A DNA stretch of 64,000 nt from Thermus brockianus. Lineage in GTDB: Bacteria; Deinococcota; Deinococci; Deinococcales; Thermaceae. The DNA lies in NCBI RefSeq assembly GCF_001880325.1, contig NZ_CP016313.1, positions 278,793 to 342,792 on the forward strand. The letters are read 5' to 3'. The notes under the pieces are model-generated. The model was not told the origin of the DNA. It worked only from the letters and a program-made list of their open reading frames with translations, and made no database searches. Shown piece after piece: positions 1 through 8,317 of this stretch; the stretch's first letter is position 1; each line of letters opens with the position of its first letter. The translations under genes and the position numbers were made by a program.

Positions 1-425
1 ACACCCTGACCGCCCTAGCCCTACCCTACGTCGCCTCGGCCACGGGGGCCTTTCTCTTGCGCCAAGGTTTCCTGCAGGTACCTAAGGAACTCGTGGAAGC
101 CGCCTACGTGGACGGAGCCACGCCATGGCAGGTCCTATGGCGGGTACTCTTGCCCTTAGTCCGTCCTCAGCTCGCCGCTTTCGCCCTGGTCAGCCTAGTC
201 TATCATTGGAACGAGTTTCTTTGGCCCCTGGTGATCATCCAAAGCCCCGAAAAGCGCGTGCTCTCCCTGGGTTTTGCCAGCTTTGCCCGCTCTGCCGAGA
301 GCGGGATGGAGTGGGGCCTCATCGCCGCCGGGGCCCTGCTGGTGGCCCTACCCATGGTTGTGGTCTTCCTGCTCTTCCAGCGGAGCTTCATGGAAGCCTT
401 TGCCCGAAGTGGCCTAAAGGGGTAA
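1..425 (+). CDS. ABC transporter permease, MalG/UgpE type (5' end missing)
   Basis: C-terminal part of an inner-membrane permease of a carbohydrate (CUT1) ABC importer. The frame is open from base 3 and gives about 140 residues to the TAA stop, so the true start lies left of the window. The cytoplasmic EAA loop that contacts the ATPase is visible (EAAYVDGATPWQVLWRVLLP), followed by two hydrophobic segments and a short polar tail ending in LKG, as in MalG/UgpE proteins. The next gene, 15 nt downstream, encodes the matching binding protein. Substrate cannot be read from this fragment; the UgpB-like partner suggests a sugar or glycerol-phosphate compound. Confidence 0.9.
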   Translation, partial: TLTALALPYVASATGAFLLRQGFLQVPKELVEAAYVDGATPWQVLWRVLLPLVRPQLAAFALVSLVYHWNEFLWPLVIIQSPEKRVLSLGFASFARSAESGMEWGLIAAGALLVALPMVVVFLLFQRSFMEAFARSGLKG

Positions 426-440
426 GGAGGTGAAGTAGGG

Positions 441-1721
441 ATGAGGACAGGCAGGATCGTTGGCTTGTGGGTTCTCTTGGGAATAGGTTTGGCCCAGAGC
501 ACCACCATCACCTTTTACTACCCGGTGGGGGTCGCGGGCCCCCTAGCCCGCTTCATTGAGGGCTACGTGCAAGAGTTTGAAGCCAAGAACCCGGACATCA
601 AGGTGAACACGGTTTTTGGTGGGAACTACGAGGAAAACCAGGCCAAGGTGGTGGCCGCCATAAGGGCGGGGAACCCACCGGATACGGCCATCCTGCTTTC
701 CCAGCAGCTCTATACCCTTTTGGCCATGGATGCCATAGAGCCCTTTGATGCCTATATAGCCAAGGACCCCGAGCTCAAGCGAGCGGTAAACGACTTTTTC
801 CCTGCCTTCATGATGAACTCAACCCTGGACGGAAAGGTCTACAGCCTACCCTTCCAACGCTCCACACCCATCCTCTACTACAACAAGGAGGCCTTCCAAG
901 AGGCAGGTTTGGATCCGGAAAGGCCCCCTGCCTCGTGGGACGAGCTGGTAGAGTATGCCAAGCGCCTTACCAAACGGGACGCGCAGGGGCGCATCGTGCG
1001 CTACGGAGTGGCCATCCCCACGGAGAACCGCTCCACGTGGCTTCTGGAGGCCCTCACCATCCAAGCGGGGGGTCTGCTCTATGACCCCGCGGGGAAGGGA
1101 TGCAAGGTCCTGGTGGACACGGAGCCCGTACGAAAAGGAATGCAGTTCAAGGCCGACCTCGCCCGTAGGTACGGGGTGAGCCCCGAAGGGTTGGTGGCCT
1201 GGGGCACCACGCCGGGGGACTTCACCGCCGGTAAAGTTGCCATGATCTACCACTCCACGGGCTCCTTGGGCTTTGTCCGGGCCAACGCCCGCTTCCCCTT
1301 CGGCACGGCCTTCCTGCCCAAACAGGTGCGGTATGGGGTCCCCACGGGCGGGGCTAACTTCTACCTCTTCAAAGGGTCTGACCCCAAGAAGCGGGAGGCC
1401 ACCCTCCGCTTCATCAAGTTCATGACAAGCCCCGAGCTCCAAGCGCGGTGGGCCCTGGACTCGGGGTATGTGGCCGCCCGCCGCTCCAGTTGGAGCCTCC
1501 CCATCATGCAGAAGTACCTCCAAGAGTGGCCCCAACCCAAGACGGCTCGCGAGCAGCTGGCCTACGCCCGGGCTGAACTCCCCGTCTACAACCTTCAACA
1601 GGTCAAGGACATCATTGCGGAGGCGGAGCAAGCGGTGGTCCTGGGCCGCAAGGACGTGCGGGAGACCACGAGGGAGGCCCAGAAGCGGGTGGACGAGGCC
1701 TTGAAGCCTTTCTGCCGTTGA
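441..1721 (+). CDS. Extracellular solute-binding protein family 1, UgpB-like
   Basis: 426-residue periplasmic binding protein for the permease just upstream. A hydrophobic signal peptide covers about residues 1-20 and ends in LAQS. The body has family-1 features: an N-terminal lobe starting ITFYYPVGVAGP, an AGNPPDTAIL stretch, and LPFQRSTPILYYNKEAFQEAG, which resembles the hinge region of glycerol-3-phosphate binding protein UgpB. A strong Shine-Dalgarno AAGGAGGTGA lies at 424-433, 7 nt before the ATG. A perfect terminator hairpin follows the stop, so this closes the first ABC operon. Assignment to glycerol-phosphate rather than a sugar is inference. Confidence 0.88.
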   Translation: MRTGRIVGLWVLLGIGLAQSTTITFYYPVGVAGPLARFIEGYVQEFEAKNPDIKVNTVFGGNYEENQAKVVAAIRAGNPPDTAILLSQQLYTLLAMDAIEPFDAYIAKDPELKRAVNDFFPAFMMNSTLDGKVYSLPFQRSTPILYYNKEAFQEAGLDPERPPASWDELVEYAKRLTKRDAQGRIVRYGVAIPTENRSTWLLEALTIQAGGLLYDPAGKGCKVLVDTEPVRKGMQFKADLARRYGVSPEGLVAWGTTPGDFTAGKVAMIYHSTGSLGFVRANARFPFGTAFLPKQVRYGVPTGGANFYLFKGSDPKKREATLRFIKFMTSPELQARWALDSGYVAARRSSWSLPIMQKYLQEWPQPKTAREQLAYARAELPVYNLQQVKDIIAEAEQAVVLGRKDVRETTREAQKRVDEALKPFCR

Positions 1722-1737
1722 GGGAAAGGGCGAGGTG

Positions 1738-1769
1738 GGTCAGGGGGGTACGTCCCCCTGACCTTTTCC
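1738..1769 (+). terminator. Intrinsic terminator after the first ABC operon
   Basis: Perfect 10-bp inverted repeat GGTCAGGGGG (1738-1747) and CCCCCTGACC (1754-1763) with a 6-nt loop, followed at once by TTTTCCT. It lies 17 nt after the stop of the binding-protein gene and separates it from the next ABC operon. Confidence 0.9.
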
Positions 1770-1783
1770 TGACAGGGAAGGCT

Positions 1784-1789
1784 TAGGTT
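1784..1789 (+). promoter_or_regulatory. Probable -10 box of the second ABC operon (leaderless start)
   Basis: TAGGTT fits the TANNNT pattern and lies 7 nt before the ATG at 1797, directly downstream of the preceding terminator. No convincing -35 is seen. This supports ATG 1797 rather than the in-frame TTG at 1788 as start codon. Confidence 0.4.
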
Positions 1790-1796
1790 GGAAGGC

Positions 1797-2738
1797 ATGC
1801 GGAGGATACCCCTGCTCGCCCTCTTTGCCCTCCTCGGAGGGGCCTGGGCTCAAAGCATTACCCTCTACACCTCGGAAATCCTTGCGGACGTCAACGCCCT
1901 GGTGGAAGCCTTTCAGGCCCAAAACCCAGGGGTGCAGGTGCGCGTTTTCCGCTCAGGCACCGGCGAAGTGGTGGCCAAGGTGAGGACCGAACTGGAGGCG
2001 GGCAACCCCCAAGCGGACATCCTCTGGTTTGCCAACGAGGACTTCCTCAAGGAGTTGGCGGGGAAGGGGTTACTCCGCCGAGTACCTCCCACAGTCCCCG
2101 GGTACCCGGTGGAGTACGCCCCCGGGGGCGGGCTCTACTACGAGGTGCGCCTGCTCTACAACGTGCTTGCGGTGAACCTTGAGCGCCTGCCCACCCCTCC
2201 CAAGAGCTGGCAGGACCTCCTCCAACCCGCCTACCGGGGCCTAATGGCCATGCCTGACCCCAACTTCTCGGGCGCCGCCTTGGCCACGGTGGGGACCCTT
2301 GCCTCCCGTTTTGGGCTGGCCTTTTGGGAAAGGATGCGGGAACAAGGCCTGCGCATAGAGCAGTCCAACCCCGTCCTCCAGCAAAAGCTCGCCCGGGGAG
2401 AATATTCGCTTGCCCTCACCACGGACTTTGGGGTACGGCAGGAAGCGGCCAAGGGAGCCCCCCTGGTCACCGTCTACCCGCGGGACGGGGCTATCCTGGT
2501 GCCCACGCCCCTGGCCATCCCCACGTGGAGCCGCAACCCACAGCTCGCCGAACGCTTCCTACGCTTCCTCCTTTCACCCAAGGCCCAGACCATCTTCGCC
2601 GAGAGGGGCTACTATCCGGTCATGCCCCAAGCCCCTAAGCCGAAGGGTGCCCCGGAGAAGGTTGTGGCCGTTCGGGCCCGGTTCGCGGACCAGGAAACCC
2701 TGGGGAGGTTCAACGCCCTCTTCGGCCTAAGGAGATGA
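1797..2738 (+). CDS. ABC transporter substrate-binding protein, Fe(III)/phosphonate type (copy 1)
   Basis: About 313 residues, periplasmic, first gene of the second ABC operon. A signal peptide (LLALFALLGGAWAQS) precedes a body typical of the AfuA/FbpA and 2-aminoethylphosphonate-binding group: ITLYTSEILADVNALVEAF, the RSGTGEVVAKV segment, and GIPTWSRNPQLAERFLRFLL near the C-terminus. It is closely similar along its length to the next gene, so the two arose by tandem duplication. Start chosen at ATG 1797 because a -10-like box overlaps the in-frame TTG at 1788. The ligand is not determinable from sequence alone; the FbpB-type permease and nearby GlpF-type channel leave iron, phosphonates and glycerol-phosphate-like compounds open. 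Confidence 0.85.
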   Translation: MRRIPLLALFALLGGAWAQSITLYTSEILADVNALVEAFQAQNPGVQVRVFRSGTGEVVAKVRTELEAGNPQADILWFANEDFLKELAGKGLLRRVPPTVPGYPVEYAPGGGLYYEVRLLYNVLAVNLERLPTPPKSWQDLLQPAYRGLMAMPDPNFSGAALATVGTLASRFGLAFWERMREQGLRIEQSNPVLQQKLARGEYSLALTTDFGVRQEAAKGAPLVTVYPRDGAILVPTPLAIPTWSRNPQLAERFLRFLLSPKAQTIFAERGYYPVMPQAPKPKGAPEKVVAVRARFADQETLGRFNALFGLRR

Positions 2739-3703
2739 AGGGTATGATCCGTGGTTTCCGCTTGCCTTTGGCCTTCCTGGCATTCCTTACCTTACCCCTA
2801 GCCTGGTGCCAGGATGCGGGAACGCTAACCCTCTACGTCTCCGGTGCCCAACTGCCCGATGTCCAGGCCATCGTCCGAGGTTTTAACCAAATCTATCCCC
2901 AGGTGGAGGTGCGGGTGTTTCGCTCGGGAGCAGGGGAAGTGGCGGCCAAAATCCGTGCTGAACTGGAAGCGGGCAATCCCCAACCGGACCTCATCTGGAG
3001 TGTTGGCAAAGGGCTTTTCCACGAACTCCGGCAAAGGGGCCTCCTGCGGCGCGTGGCCCCAACCTTCCCCTCCTTGCCCCCCCAGTACGTCTACGAGGGA
3101 GGTTACTACTACGAGGTACGCCTCCTCCACATCATCATCGCCGTGAATCCCAAAAAGGTCCCCACACCCCCCACCACCTGGGCGGACCTTACCCGGCCGG
3201 CCTATAGGGACCTAGTGGTCATGGCGGATCCCCACTGGCCCGCCCCCGTGGCGTTAGGGCATCTCACGGAGCGCTACGGATTTCCCTTCTGGCAAGGGCT
3301 CAAGGCGAACGGCTTGGCCATAGAAGCCCCAAATCCCGTGCTTCAACAAAAGCTAGCCCGGGGTGAATACGGACTCGCCATCACAAACGATTACGGGGTC
3401 CAAAAGCTCCTGGCGGCGAGGGCTCCCCTAACCCTCGTATATCCCAAGGATGGAGCGGTTTACGCCCCTACCCCCGTGGGCATCCCCACGTGAAGCCCCA
3501 GACCAGACTTGGCAGAAAAATTTCTCCGCTTCCTCCTCTCGGAAGGCGGCCAGCGGATCTTTTCCGAAAGGGGTTACTACCCCGTCATCCCCGGTTCTCC
3601 CGTTCCAAAAGGAAGCCCCCAACGCCTGGCCAGCATCCGCGGGCCAGAGGCTAGCCGGGAGGTTCTAGAGCGCTTCAATGCCCTTTTTGGCCTGCGGAGA
3701 TGA
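2735..3703 (+). pseudogene. ABC substrate-binding protein paralogue (copy 2) with in-frame TGA
   Basis: Tandem paralogue of the preceding gene, starting in an ATGA overlap. The signal peptide ends LAWCQ. The frame is interrupted by TGA at 3491-3493, exactly where copy 1 has TGG (Trp) in GIPTWSRN. After the TGA the same frame continues without any indel and is clearly homologous to the end of copy 1 (AEKFLRFLLSEGGQRIFSE... RFNALFGLRR), so the lesion is a point change and not a frameshift. The full frame would be 322 codons including the TGA. As written it yields a 252-residue protein lacking the last 70 residues of lobe 2 and so probably cannot bind ligand. The ATGA overlap with the permease is kept. 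Confidence 0.85.
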
Positions 3704-5157
3704 CCTTCCTCCGGCGTCTCTATCCCCTCATCCCCTTCGCCCTCGCCCTCCTCGGTACCTCGCCCTTACTCGCCCTCCTCCCCCGAGGCCTCCCCCATCT
3801 CCTTCCCCCCAAAGACCTAGACGTGGTAGTCCTTAGCCTGGGACTCGCCGCGTCTGGAACCCTCCTAGCCCTTGGTTTGGGTCTCGCGCTGGCCTACCTG
3901 GCCTTGATGGGTGGCGTAAGCCGCCTCTGGGAAGGGGTGTTTCTCCTCTCCTATCTGGTCCCCCCGTTCGTCACCGGGATGGGCCTCCTCTTCACCCTTC
4001 AGGAGTTGGGACTAAAGGCGTATGGGGTGCCAGGCATCCTGCTCGCCTGGACGCTGCACTACGCGCCCTTGGCCTACCTCCTCCTCAAGCCCCAGGTCCA
4101 GGCCGCCCTACCCCTGCTGCAAGCGGCCAGGGTCCACGGGCTGAAGGGCTGGAAGCGCCTTTACGCCTTCCTACCTCCCCTCCTGCCCTCCCTCCTCGTG
4201 ACGGGGGGCGCGCTCTACCTGGCCCTTCTGGGTAACTTCGGCGTGCCGGCAGTCCTAGGCTTGCCCGAGCGGGTCTACACCCTCCCCACCCTGGCCTATG
4301 CCCGGCTGACAAGCCCCTTGGCCCAGGACCCCATTGGGGAAGCCGCCGCCCTTGGGCTCTGGCTCGGGCTTCTGGCCCTCCCCGCCATCCTCCTTGCCCG
4401 CCCAGCCCTCCTAGAGGCCCACCCGGCCCTCCCCGAGGGGAGACGGGGGGGCTTCCGCCTCCTCTTCGCCACCTACAGCCTCTTTGCCCTCGGCCTTAGC
4501 CTCTTTGGCCTGCTGCGGGAAGCCCTCCTCAACCCCTACACCGGGGCTTGGGACCCCGCCTTTGCCCGCGCCTGGGAACTCCCCCTCGTCCGCCAGGGAC
4601 TCCTCCACTCCCTGCTCCTCGCCCTGTTGACCACGGGAGTCCTCCTCGCCCTTGCCCTTGTTGTCCGTCCCTTTCCCCACACCATGAGAAGCCTGCGGCA
4701 AAGCCTAGACCTCGCCTACCTGCTTCCCGGCACCCTCCTCGGGATCGGGCTCATCCTCCTCCTGGCCCCCACACGCCTCTACGCCACCCCGGCCCTGCTC
4801 CTCCTCGCTTACCTTTGGAACTTCGCCAGCCTGGCCCTCCGGGCTGTGGAGGGCGGGGTAAAGGTGGAGGAGATGGTCCTCGCCGGGCGGGTGCACGGGC
4901 TCTCCCTACCAAAGGCTTGGGCTCGGGTGGGCTACCCCCTCCTGCTCCCCTCCGCCTTCGCCGGGGCCTTCCTCATCTTTCCCCTGGCCGTCTCCGAAAT
5001 CACGCTCTCCTCCCTCCTCTATGCCCCGGGGGCGGAAACGGTGGGGGTGGCGGTACTCTCCGCCCTTAACGGCGGGCTCTACCGGGAAGCGGCGAGCCTA
5101 GGCCTCCTCCTCCTTGCCCTCGCCGCTTTAGGTCTTCTGGGGAGGCCGAGATGGTGA
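3700..5157 (+). CDS. ABC transporter permease, two-domain FbpB type
   Basis: 485-residue inner-membrane protein with about 12 hydrophobic segments, the fused double-permease layout of FbpB/ThiP iron and thiamine importers. Two EAA-like cytoplasmic loops are visible: around residues 145-165 (AARVHGLKGWKRLYAFLPP) and 395-415 (AGRVHGLSLPKAWARVGYP). The start ATG overlaps the binding-protein stop (ATGA), and the stop overlaps the ATPase start by 7 nt, so translation of the operon is coupled. The gene itself is intact although both its binding-protein neighbour and its ATPase are interrupted. Confidence 0.88.
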   Translation: MTFLRRLYPLIPFALALLGTSPLLALLPRGLPHLLPPKDLDVVVLSLGLAASGTLLALGLGLALAYLALMGGVSRLWEGVFLLSYLVPPFVTGMGLLFTLQELGLKAYGVPGILLAWTLHYAPLAYLLLKPQVQAALPLLQAARVHGLKGWKRLYAFLPPLLPSLLVTGGALYLALLGNFGVPAVLGLPERVYTLPTLAYARLTSPLAQDPIGEAAALGLWLGLLALPAILLARPALLEAHPALPEGRRGGFRLLFATYSLFALGLSLFGLLREALLNPYTGAWDPAFARAWELPLVRQGLLHSLLLALLTTGVLLALALVVRPFPHTMRSLRQSLDLAYLLPGTLLGIGLILLLAPTRLYATPALLLLAYLWNFASLALRAVEGGVKVEEMVLAGRVHGLSLPKAWARVGYPLLLPSAFAGAFLIFPLAVSEITLSSLLYAPGAETVGVAVLSALNGGLYREAASLGLLLLALAALGLLGRPRW

Positions 5158-6079
5158 AGCTTGAGGGGGTGTACAAGCGCTTCCCCACGGGCGGGGGCGT
5201 GGAGGGAGTGGACCTCGAGGTGCGGGAAGGGGAGGTGTTCATACTCCTAGGGGCCTCGGGGAGCGGCAAGTCCACCCTCCTGAACTTGGCGGCGGGCCTC
5301 ATCCCGCCGGACCGGGGACGCGTGTGGATTGGGGGAAGGGATGTGACCCGGCTGCCCCCAGAGGGGCGCCAACTGGCCTACGTGTTCCAGGACCAGGGGC
5401 TATGGCCCCACCTCACCGCCCTGGAACACCTCCTCCTGGTGATGCCCAAGCCAGATCCCAAGGAGGCCCTGGCCCTTCTTGAGCGGGTGGGCCTCTTGGA
5501 ACACGCCCACAAACGGCCCCACCAGCTCTCGGGGGACAGCGGCAACGGGTAGCCCTGGCCCGGGCCCTCGCCCGCAAGCCTCGGGTTATCCTCCTGGACG
5601 AGCCCTACAGCGCCCTGGACCCGGTCCTTCGGGAGGGGCTACGCCTCGAGGTCCGCACCCTCCTCAAGGAGACGGGGATCACCGCCATCCACGTCACCCA
5701 CGACCCGGAAGAGGCCATGCTCCTGGCTGACCGCGTAGGGGTGTTGGCCAGGGGCCGGCTCCTTCAGGTGGGCAGCCCCCAGGAGGTCTACCAGCACCCC
5801 AACTCCCTGGAGGCCTTCCTCGCCTTCGGACGGGCTAACCTCCTCACCACGGAAGGGGTGGTCCTCGCCTTCCGCCACGAATGGGTGCGCCCAGGTGGGG
5901 ATTGGGAGGGTGTGGTGCTGGAACGCCGGGACCTGCGAGGGGAGGTCCTCTGCCGGGTGCGCCTGCCCGCGGGGGAGGCCTGGATCCGTTGGGAGGGAAA
6001 CCCCGGGGAGCGGGTTAGGATGCGGATAGAACCCCTCCTGCGCTTCTCCCCCACAACCCCTCCCCACCCAGGGGGCTAG
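5151..6079 (+). pseudogene. ABC transporter ATPase, frameshifted in the signature motif
   Basis: ATPase of the FbpB-type importer. Walker A GASGSGKST and the Q-loop region AYVFQDQG are in the first frame, which ends at a TAG after LSGDSGNG. Adding one G to the G5 run at 5531-5535 restores the signature LSGGQRQRVALARALARKP, then Walker B VILLDEP, the H-loop THDPEEAM and a short TOBE-like tail; the repaired protein would be 309 residues. The lesion falls inside the ABC signature, so the 133-residue product as written cannot hydrolyse ATP. Whether this is a true mutation or a homopolymer miscall is open; four other genes in the window show the same kind of loss. Confidence 0.88.
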
Positions 6080-6102
6080 GCAAGGGAGGACTGGAGGTGT
6101 CC

Positions 6103-6828
6103 ATGGTAGACCAAAACCAGCGGCAAAGGGCCTTCTTGGGCGAGTTGCTGGGCACCTTCCTCCTGGTGCTCCTCACCGTGGGCAGCGCCGCCAACGCCGT
6201 GCTGGGGCCCCGGCTGACCCCTGGGGCCTACGGGTACGATACCCTCGCCCTGGGCTCGGGGCTTGCCGTGTTGGTGGGCGTCTTGGTGAGCCGGGCGCTC
6301 TCCGGGGCCCACCTGAACCCGGCCGTGACCCTGGGCCTGGCCCTGGGGGGCTTCTTCCCTTGGCGCCTCGTGCCCCTTTACCTATTTGGGCAGTTTATGG
6401 GCGGGTTTTTGGGCGCCCTGGGGGCCTACCTGGCTTACCGGGAGGGCCTTTTAGCCCAAGGCCTGCCCAACGTCTTCAGCACGGGGCCAGGCTTCCTGCG
6501 CACCGCCCCCGAGGCCCTCTACGGCTTTTGGGGGCCCATGGTAGCGGAGGTGCTCGGCACCTTCGCCCTCATGGCGGTCATCCTCTTCGCCGGGCGGGAC
6601 GGGAGGTTCCTTCCCCTCTGGCTCGCCCTCACCGTGGCGGCGGTGGGCTATGGGCTCGGGGGTCCCGGGGGCTTCGCCCTAAACCCCGCCCGGGACCTCT
6701 CCCCCAGGCTCCTCGCCTGGCTCCTCGGCGTGGAGGGGGCGGCAAGCCCCTACGCCTGGGTACCGGCCCTTGGGCCGGTCCTTGGGGCCGCCCTCGCCGT
6801 GGCGCTCCACCGCTTCCACCGGGCGTAA
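6103..6828 (+). CDS. glpF: MIP family channel, glycerol facilitator/aquaporin
   Basis: 241-residue, six-helix major intrinsic protein. Both pore motifs are present: SGAHLNPAVT at about residue 70 and GFALNPARDLSPR at about residue 190. The Asp after the second NPAR is the signature of glycerol-conducting GlpF channels rather than water-selective aquaporins. ATG 6103 is chosen because GGAGG at 6093-6097 sits 5 nt upstream; GTG 6097 with an upstream GGGAGGA is an equally legal start two codons earlier. The gene lies 23 nt after the ABC ATPase, on the same strand and probably in the same transcript, which hints that the importer handles a glycerol-containing substrate. Confidence 0.88.
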   Translation: MVDQNQRQRAFLGELLGTFLLVLLTVGSAANAVLGPRLTPGAYGYDTLALGSGLAVLVGVLVSRALSGAHLNPAVTLGLALGGFFPWRLVPLYLFGQFMGGFLGALGAYLAYREGLLAQGLPNVFSTGPGFLRTAPEALYGFWGPMVAEVLGTFALMAVILFAGRDGRFLPLWLALTVAAVGYGLGGPGGFALNPARDLSPRLLAWLLGVEGAASPYAWVPALGPVLGAALAVALHRFHRA

Positions 6829-6843
6829 AGGCCCCTTGCGGCC

Positions 6844-7728
6844 CTAGGCCCTGGTGGGGTTTGGGGAACAGGCCAAGTAGCTGGGCAGGACCTCCTCCAG
6901 GGGCGTCAGGGTGGGCAGGAGGTCCTTTAGCGCCTGGGGCAGGGGTGCGGTGTTGCCCTCTTTGAGCATGAGGTACTGGTCGCGGGTGATGGGGGCGAAG
7001 GGCAAGGGGGAAAGGAGGGGCACCAGGAGGTCCATGAGGGGCAAGGGGATGGGCAGAAAGGGCTTTTTACGGCCTACCGTGGCCATGACGAGCTCCAAAA
7101 GCTCCCGGAAGGTGTACTCCTTGGGCCCCACCAGGTCAAAGGTGCCCAGGACGTTCCCCTCGAGGGCCCGGGCGAAAGCCTCCGCCACGTCCCCCACGTA
7201 CACGGGGCGGAAGGGAAACCGCCCGTCCCCGATGAGGGGCACGAAGGGCAAGGGGGCGCACACGAGGCCCCGGAGGATCTTCCCGAAGAACTCGTCCCCC
7301 GGGCCGAAGATGAGGCTTGGGCGGAAGATGGTCCACTTGAGGCCGCTTCGCCGCACGAGCTCCTCCGCCTCCGCCTTGGTCTCGTAGTAGCGGCTCCCCG
7401 TGCCCCGCCGGGCCCCCAGGGCGGACATGTGGAGGAGCCGCTCCACACCGGCCTCGCGCAGGGCGGTAAGGAGGTTTTTCACCCCCTCCACGTGCACCGC
7501 CTGGAAGCTTTGGCCCCGCTCCCGGATGATGCCCGCCAGGTAGATGGCGGCCTCCACCCCCTTCAGGTCCGGCACCTCCCGGGTGATGTCCCCCTCCACG
7601 AAGGCTGCCCCCTGGGGGAGGTGGTGGCCGCTCCGGGCCAGGACGATGGGGGTGTGGCCACCCTCCAGGAGGCGGCGCACCAGGTACCGCCCCACGAAAC
7701 CCGTACCGCCGACGACAAAAACCCGCAC
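6844..7728 (-). CDS. NAD(P)-binding atypical SDR, NDUFA9-like epimerase
   Basis: 294-residue short-chain dehydrogenase/reductase of the extended-to-atypical NDUFA9/complex I type. The N-terminal GGTGFVGR is the GxxGxxG dinucleotide-binding motif; LAGIIRERGQSF, HMSALGA and YYETKAEAE correspond to the family's central strands and active-site Tyr-x-x-x-Lys position, and FRPSLIFGPGD is typical. The reaction is unknown. The gene starts 1 nt after the ldrP stop and is the third gene of the litR-ldrP operon, so it should be induced with the light regulators; a role in carotenoid or quinone metabolism is only an inference. It converges on glpF with a 15-nt gap. Confidence 0.85.
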   Translation of the reverse strand: MRVFVVGGTGFVGRYLVRRLLEGGHTPIVLARSGHHLPQGAAFVEGDITREVPDLKGVEAAIYLAGIIRERGQSFQAVHVEGVKNLLTALREAGVERLLHMSALGARRGTGSRYYETKAEAEELVRRSGLKWTIFRPSLIFGPGDEFFGKILRGLVCAPLPFVPLIGDGRFPFRPVYVGDVAEAFARALEGNVLGTFDLVGPKEYTFRELLELVMATVGRKKPFLPIPLPLMDLLVPLLSPLPFAPITRDQYLMLKEGNTAPLPQALKDLLPTLTPLEEVLPSYLACSPNPTRA

Positions 7729-7729
7729 C

Positions 7730-8317
7730 TTAGGCCGCTTCCAAGGCGCCTTGGGCCTCGGCCTCGAGGGCCCCCAGGTCCAAGAGGTAAACCTTGCGGT
7801 AGGCGGTGGCGATCAGCCCTTCCCGGCGCATGTCGGAAAGGAGCTTGGACACCGATTCCCGGGTGGAGGCGGTGGCATCGGCGATCTCCTCGTGGGAGAC
7901 GGTCACGTAGAGCCCTTCCTCATCCCGGAAGGAGGCGGGGGTGTCCGCCAGGAAGAGGAGGTAGCGGGCAATCCTGGCCCGAAGCTCCCCAGTCTGCAGG
8001 TGGGTCTCGTAGGCCAACACCCGCCGCATCTGCCGCGCCAGGTTGCGGGCCACCTGGTGGAGGGCCTGGTGGTCCATGGCCTTGGGGTCAAACCCCTGCA
8101 CCACCGCCTCCGTCATGGCCTCGGCGGCGTAGCGGTGGCGCTTGCCCTCCAAGGCCTCCTCCCCGAAGTAGTCCCCGGGGAGCACGTGCCGAAGGGTCAG
8201 GGTACGCCCGTCGGGAAGGAGCTCCACGATGCGCACCAAGCCCGACTCCAGCCGGTAGAGGGTGTGGGCGGGGTCCCCCGCCAGGTAGATGACCTGCTTG
8301 CGTCCAATCCGCTTCAT
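7730..8317 (-). CDS. ldrP: CRP/FNR family transcription activator LdrP
   Basis: 195-residue CRP/FNR regulator with an N-terminal cyclic-nucleotide-binding-like beta-roll ([23 protein letters not shown]), a dimerisation helix, and a C-terminal winged helix-turn-helix ([26 protein letters not shown]). No CRP-type cAMP pocket is obvious. In Thermus, LdrP activates crtB and other light-responsive promoters without cAMP, and its own level is controlled by LitR; that is literature knowledge. The start ATG at 8315-8317 overlaps the litR stop (ATGA) and gives 195 residues; the longer frame to 8332 would overlap litR needlessly. Confidence 0.92.
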   Translation of the reverse strand: MKRIGRKQVIYLAGDPAHTLYRLESGLVRIVELLPDGRTLTLRHVLPGDYFGEEALEGKRHRYAAEAMTEAVVQGFDPKAMDHQALHQVARNLARQMRRVLAYETHLQTGELRARIARYLLFLADTPASFRDEEGLYVTVSHEEIADATASTRESVSKLLSDMRREGLIATAYRKVYLLDLGALEAEAQGALEAA

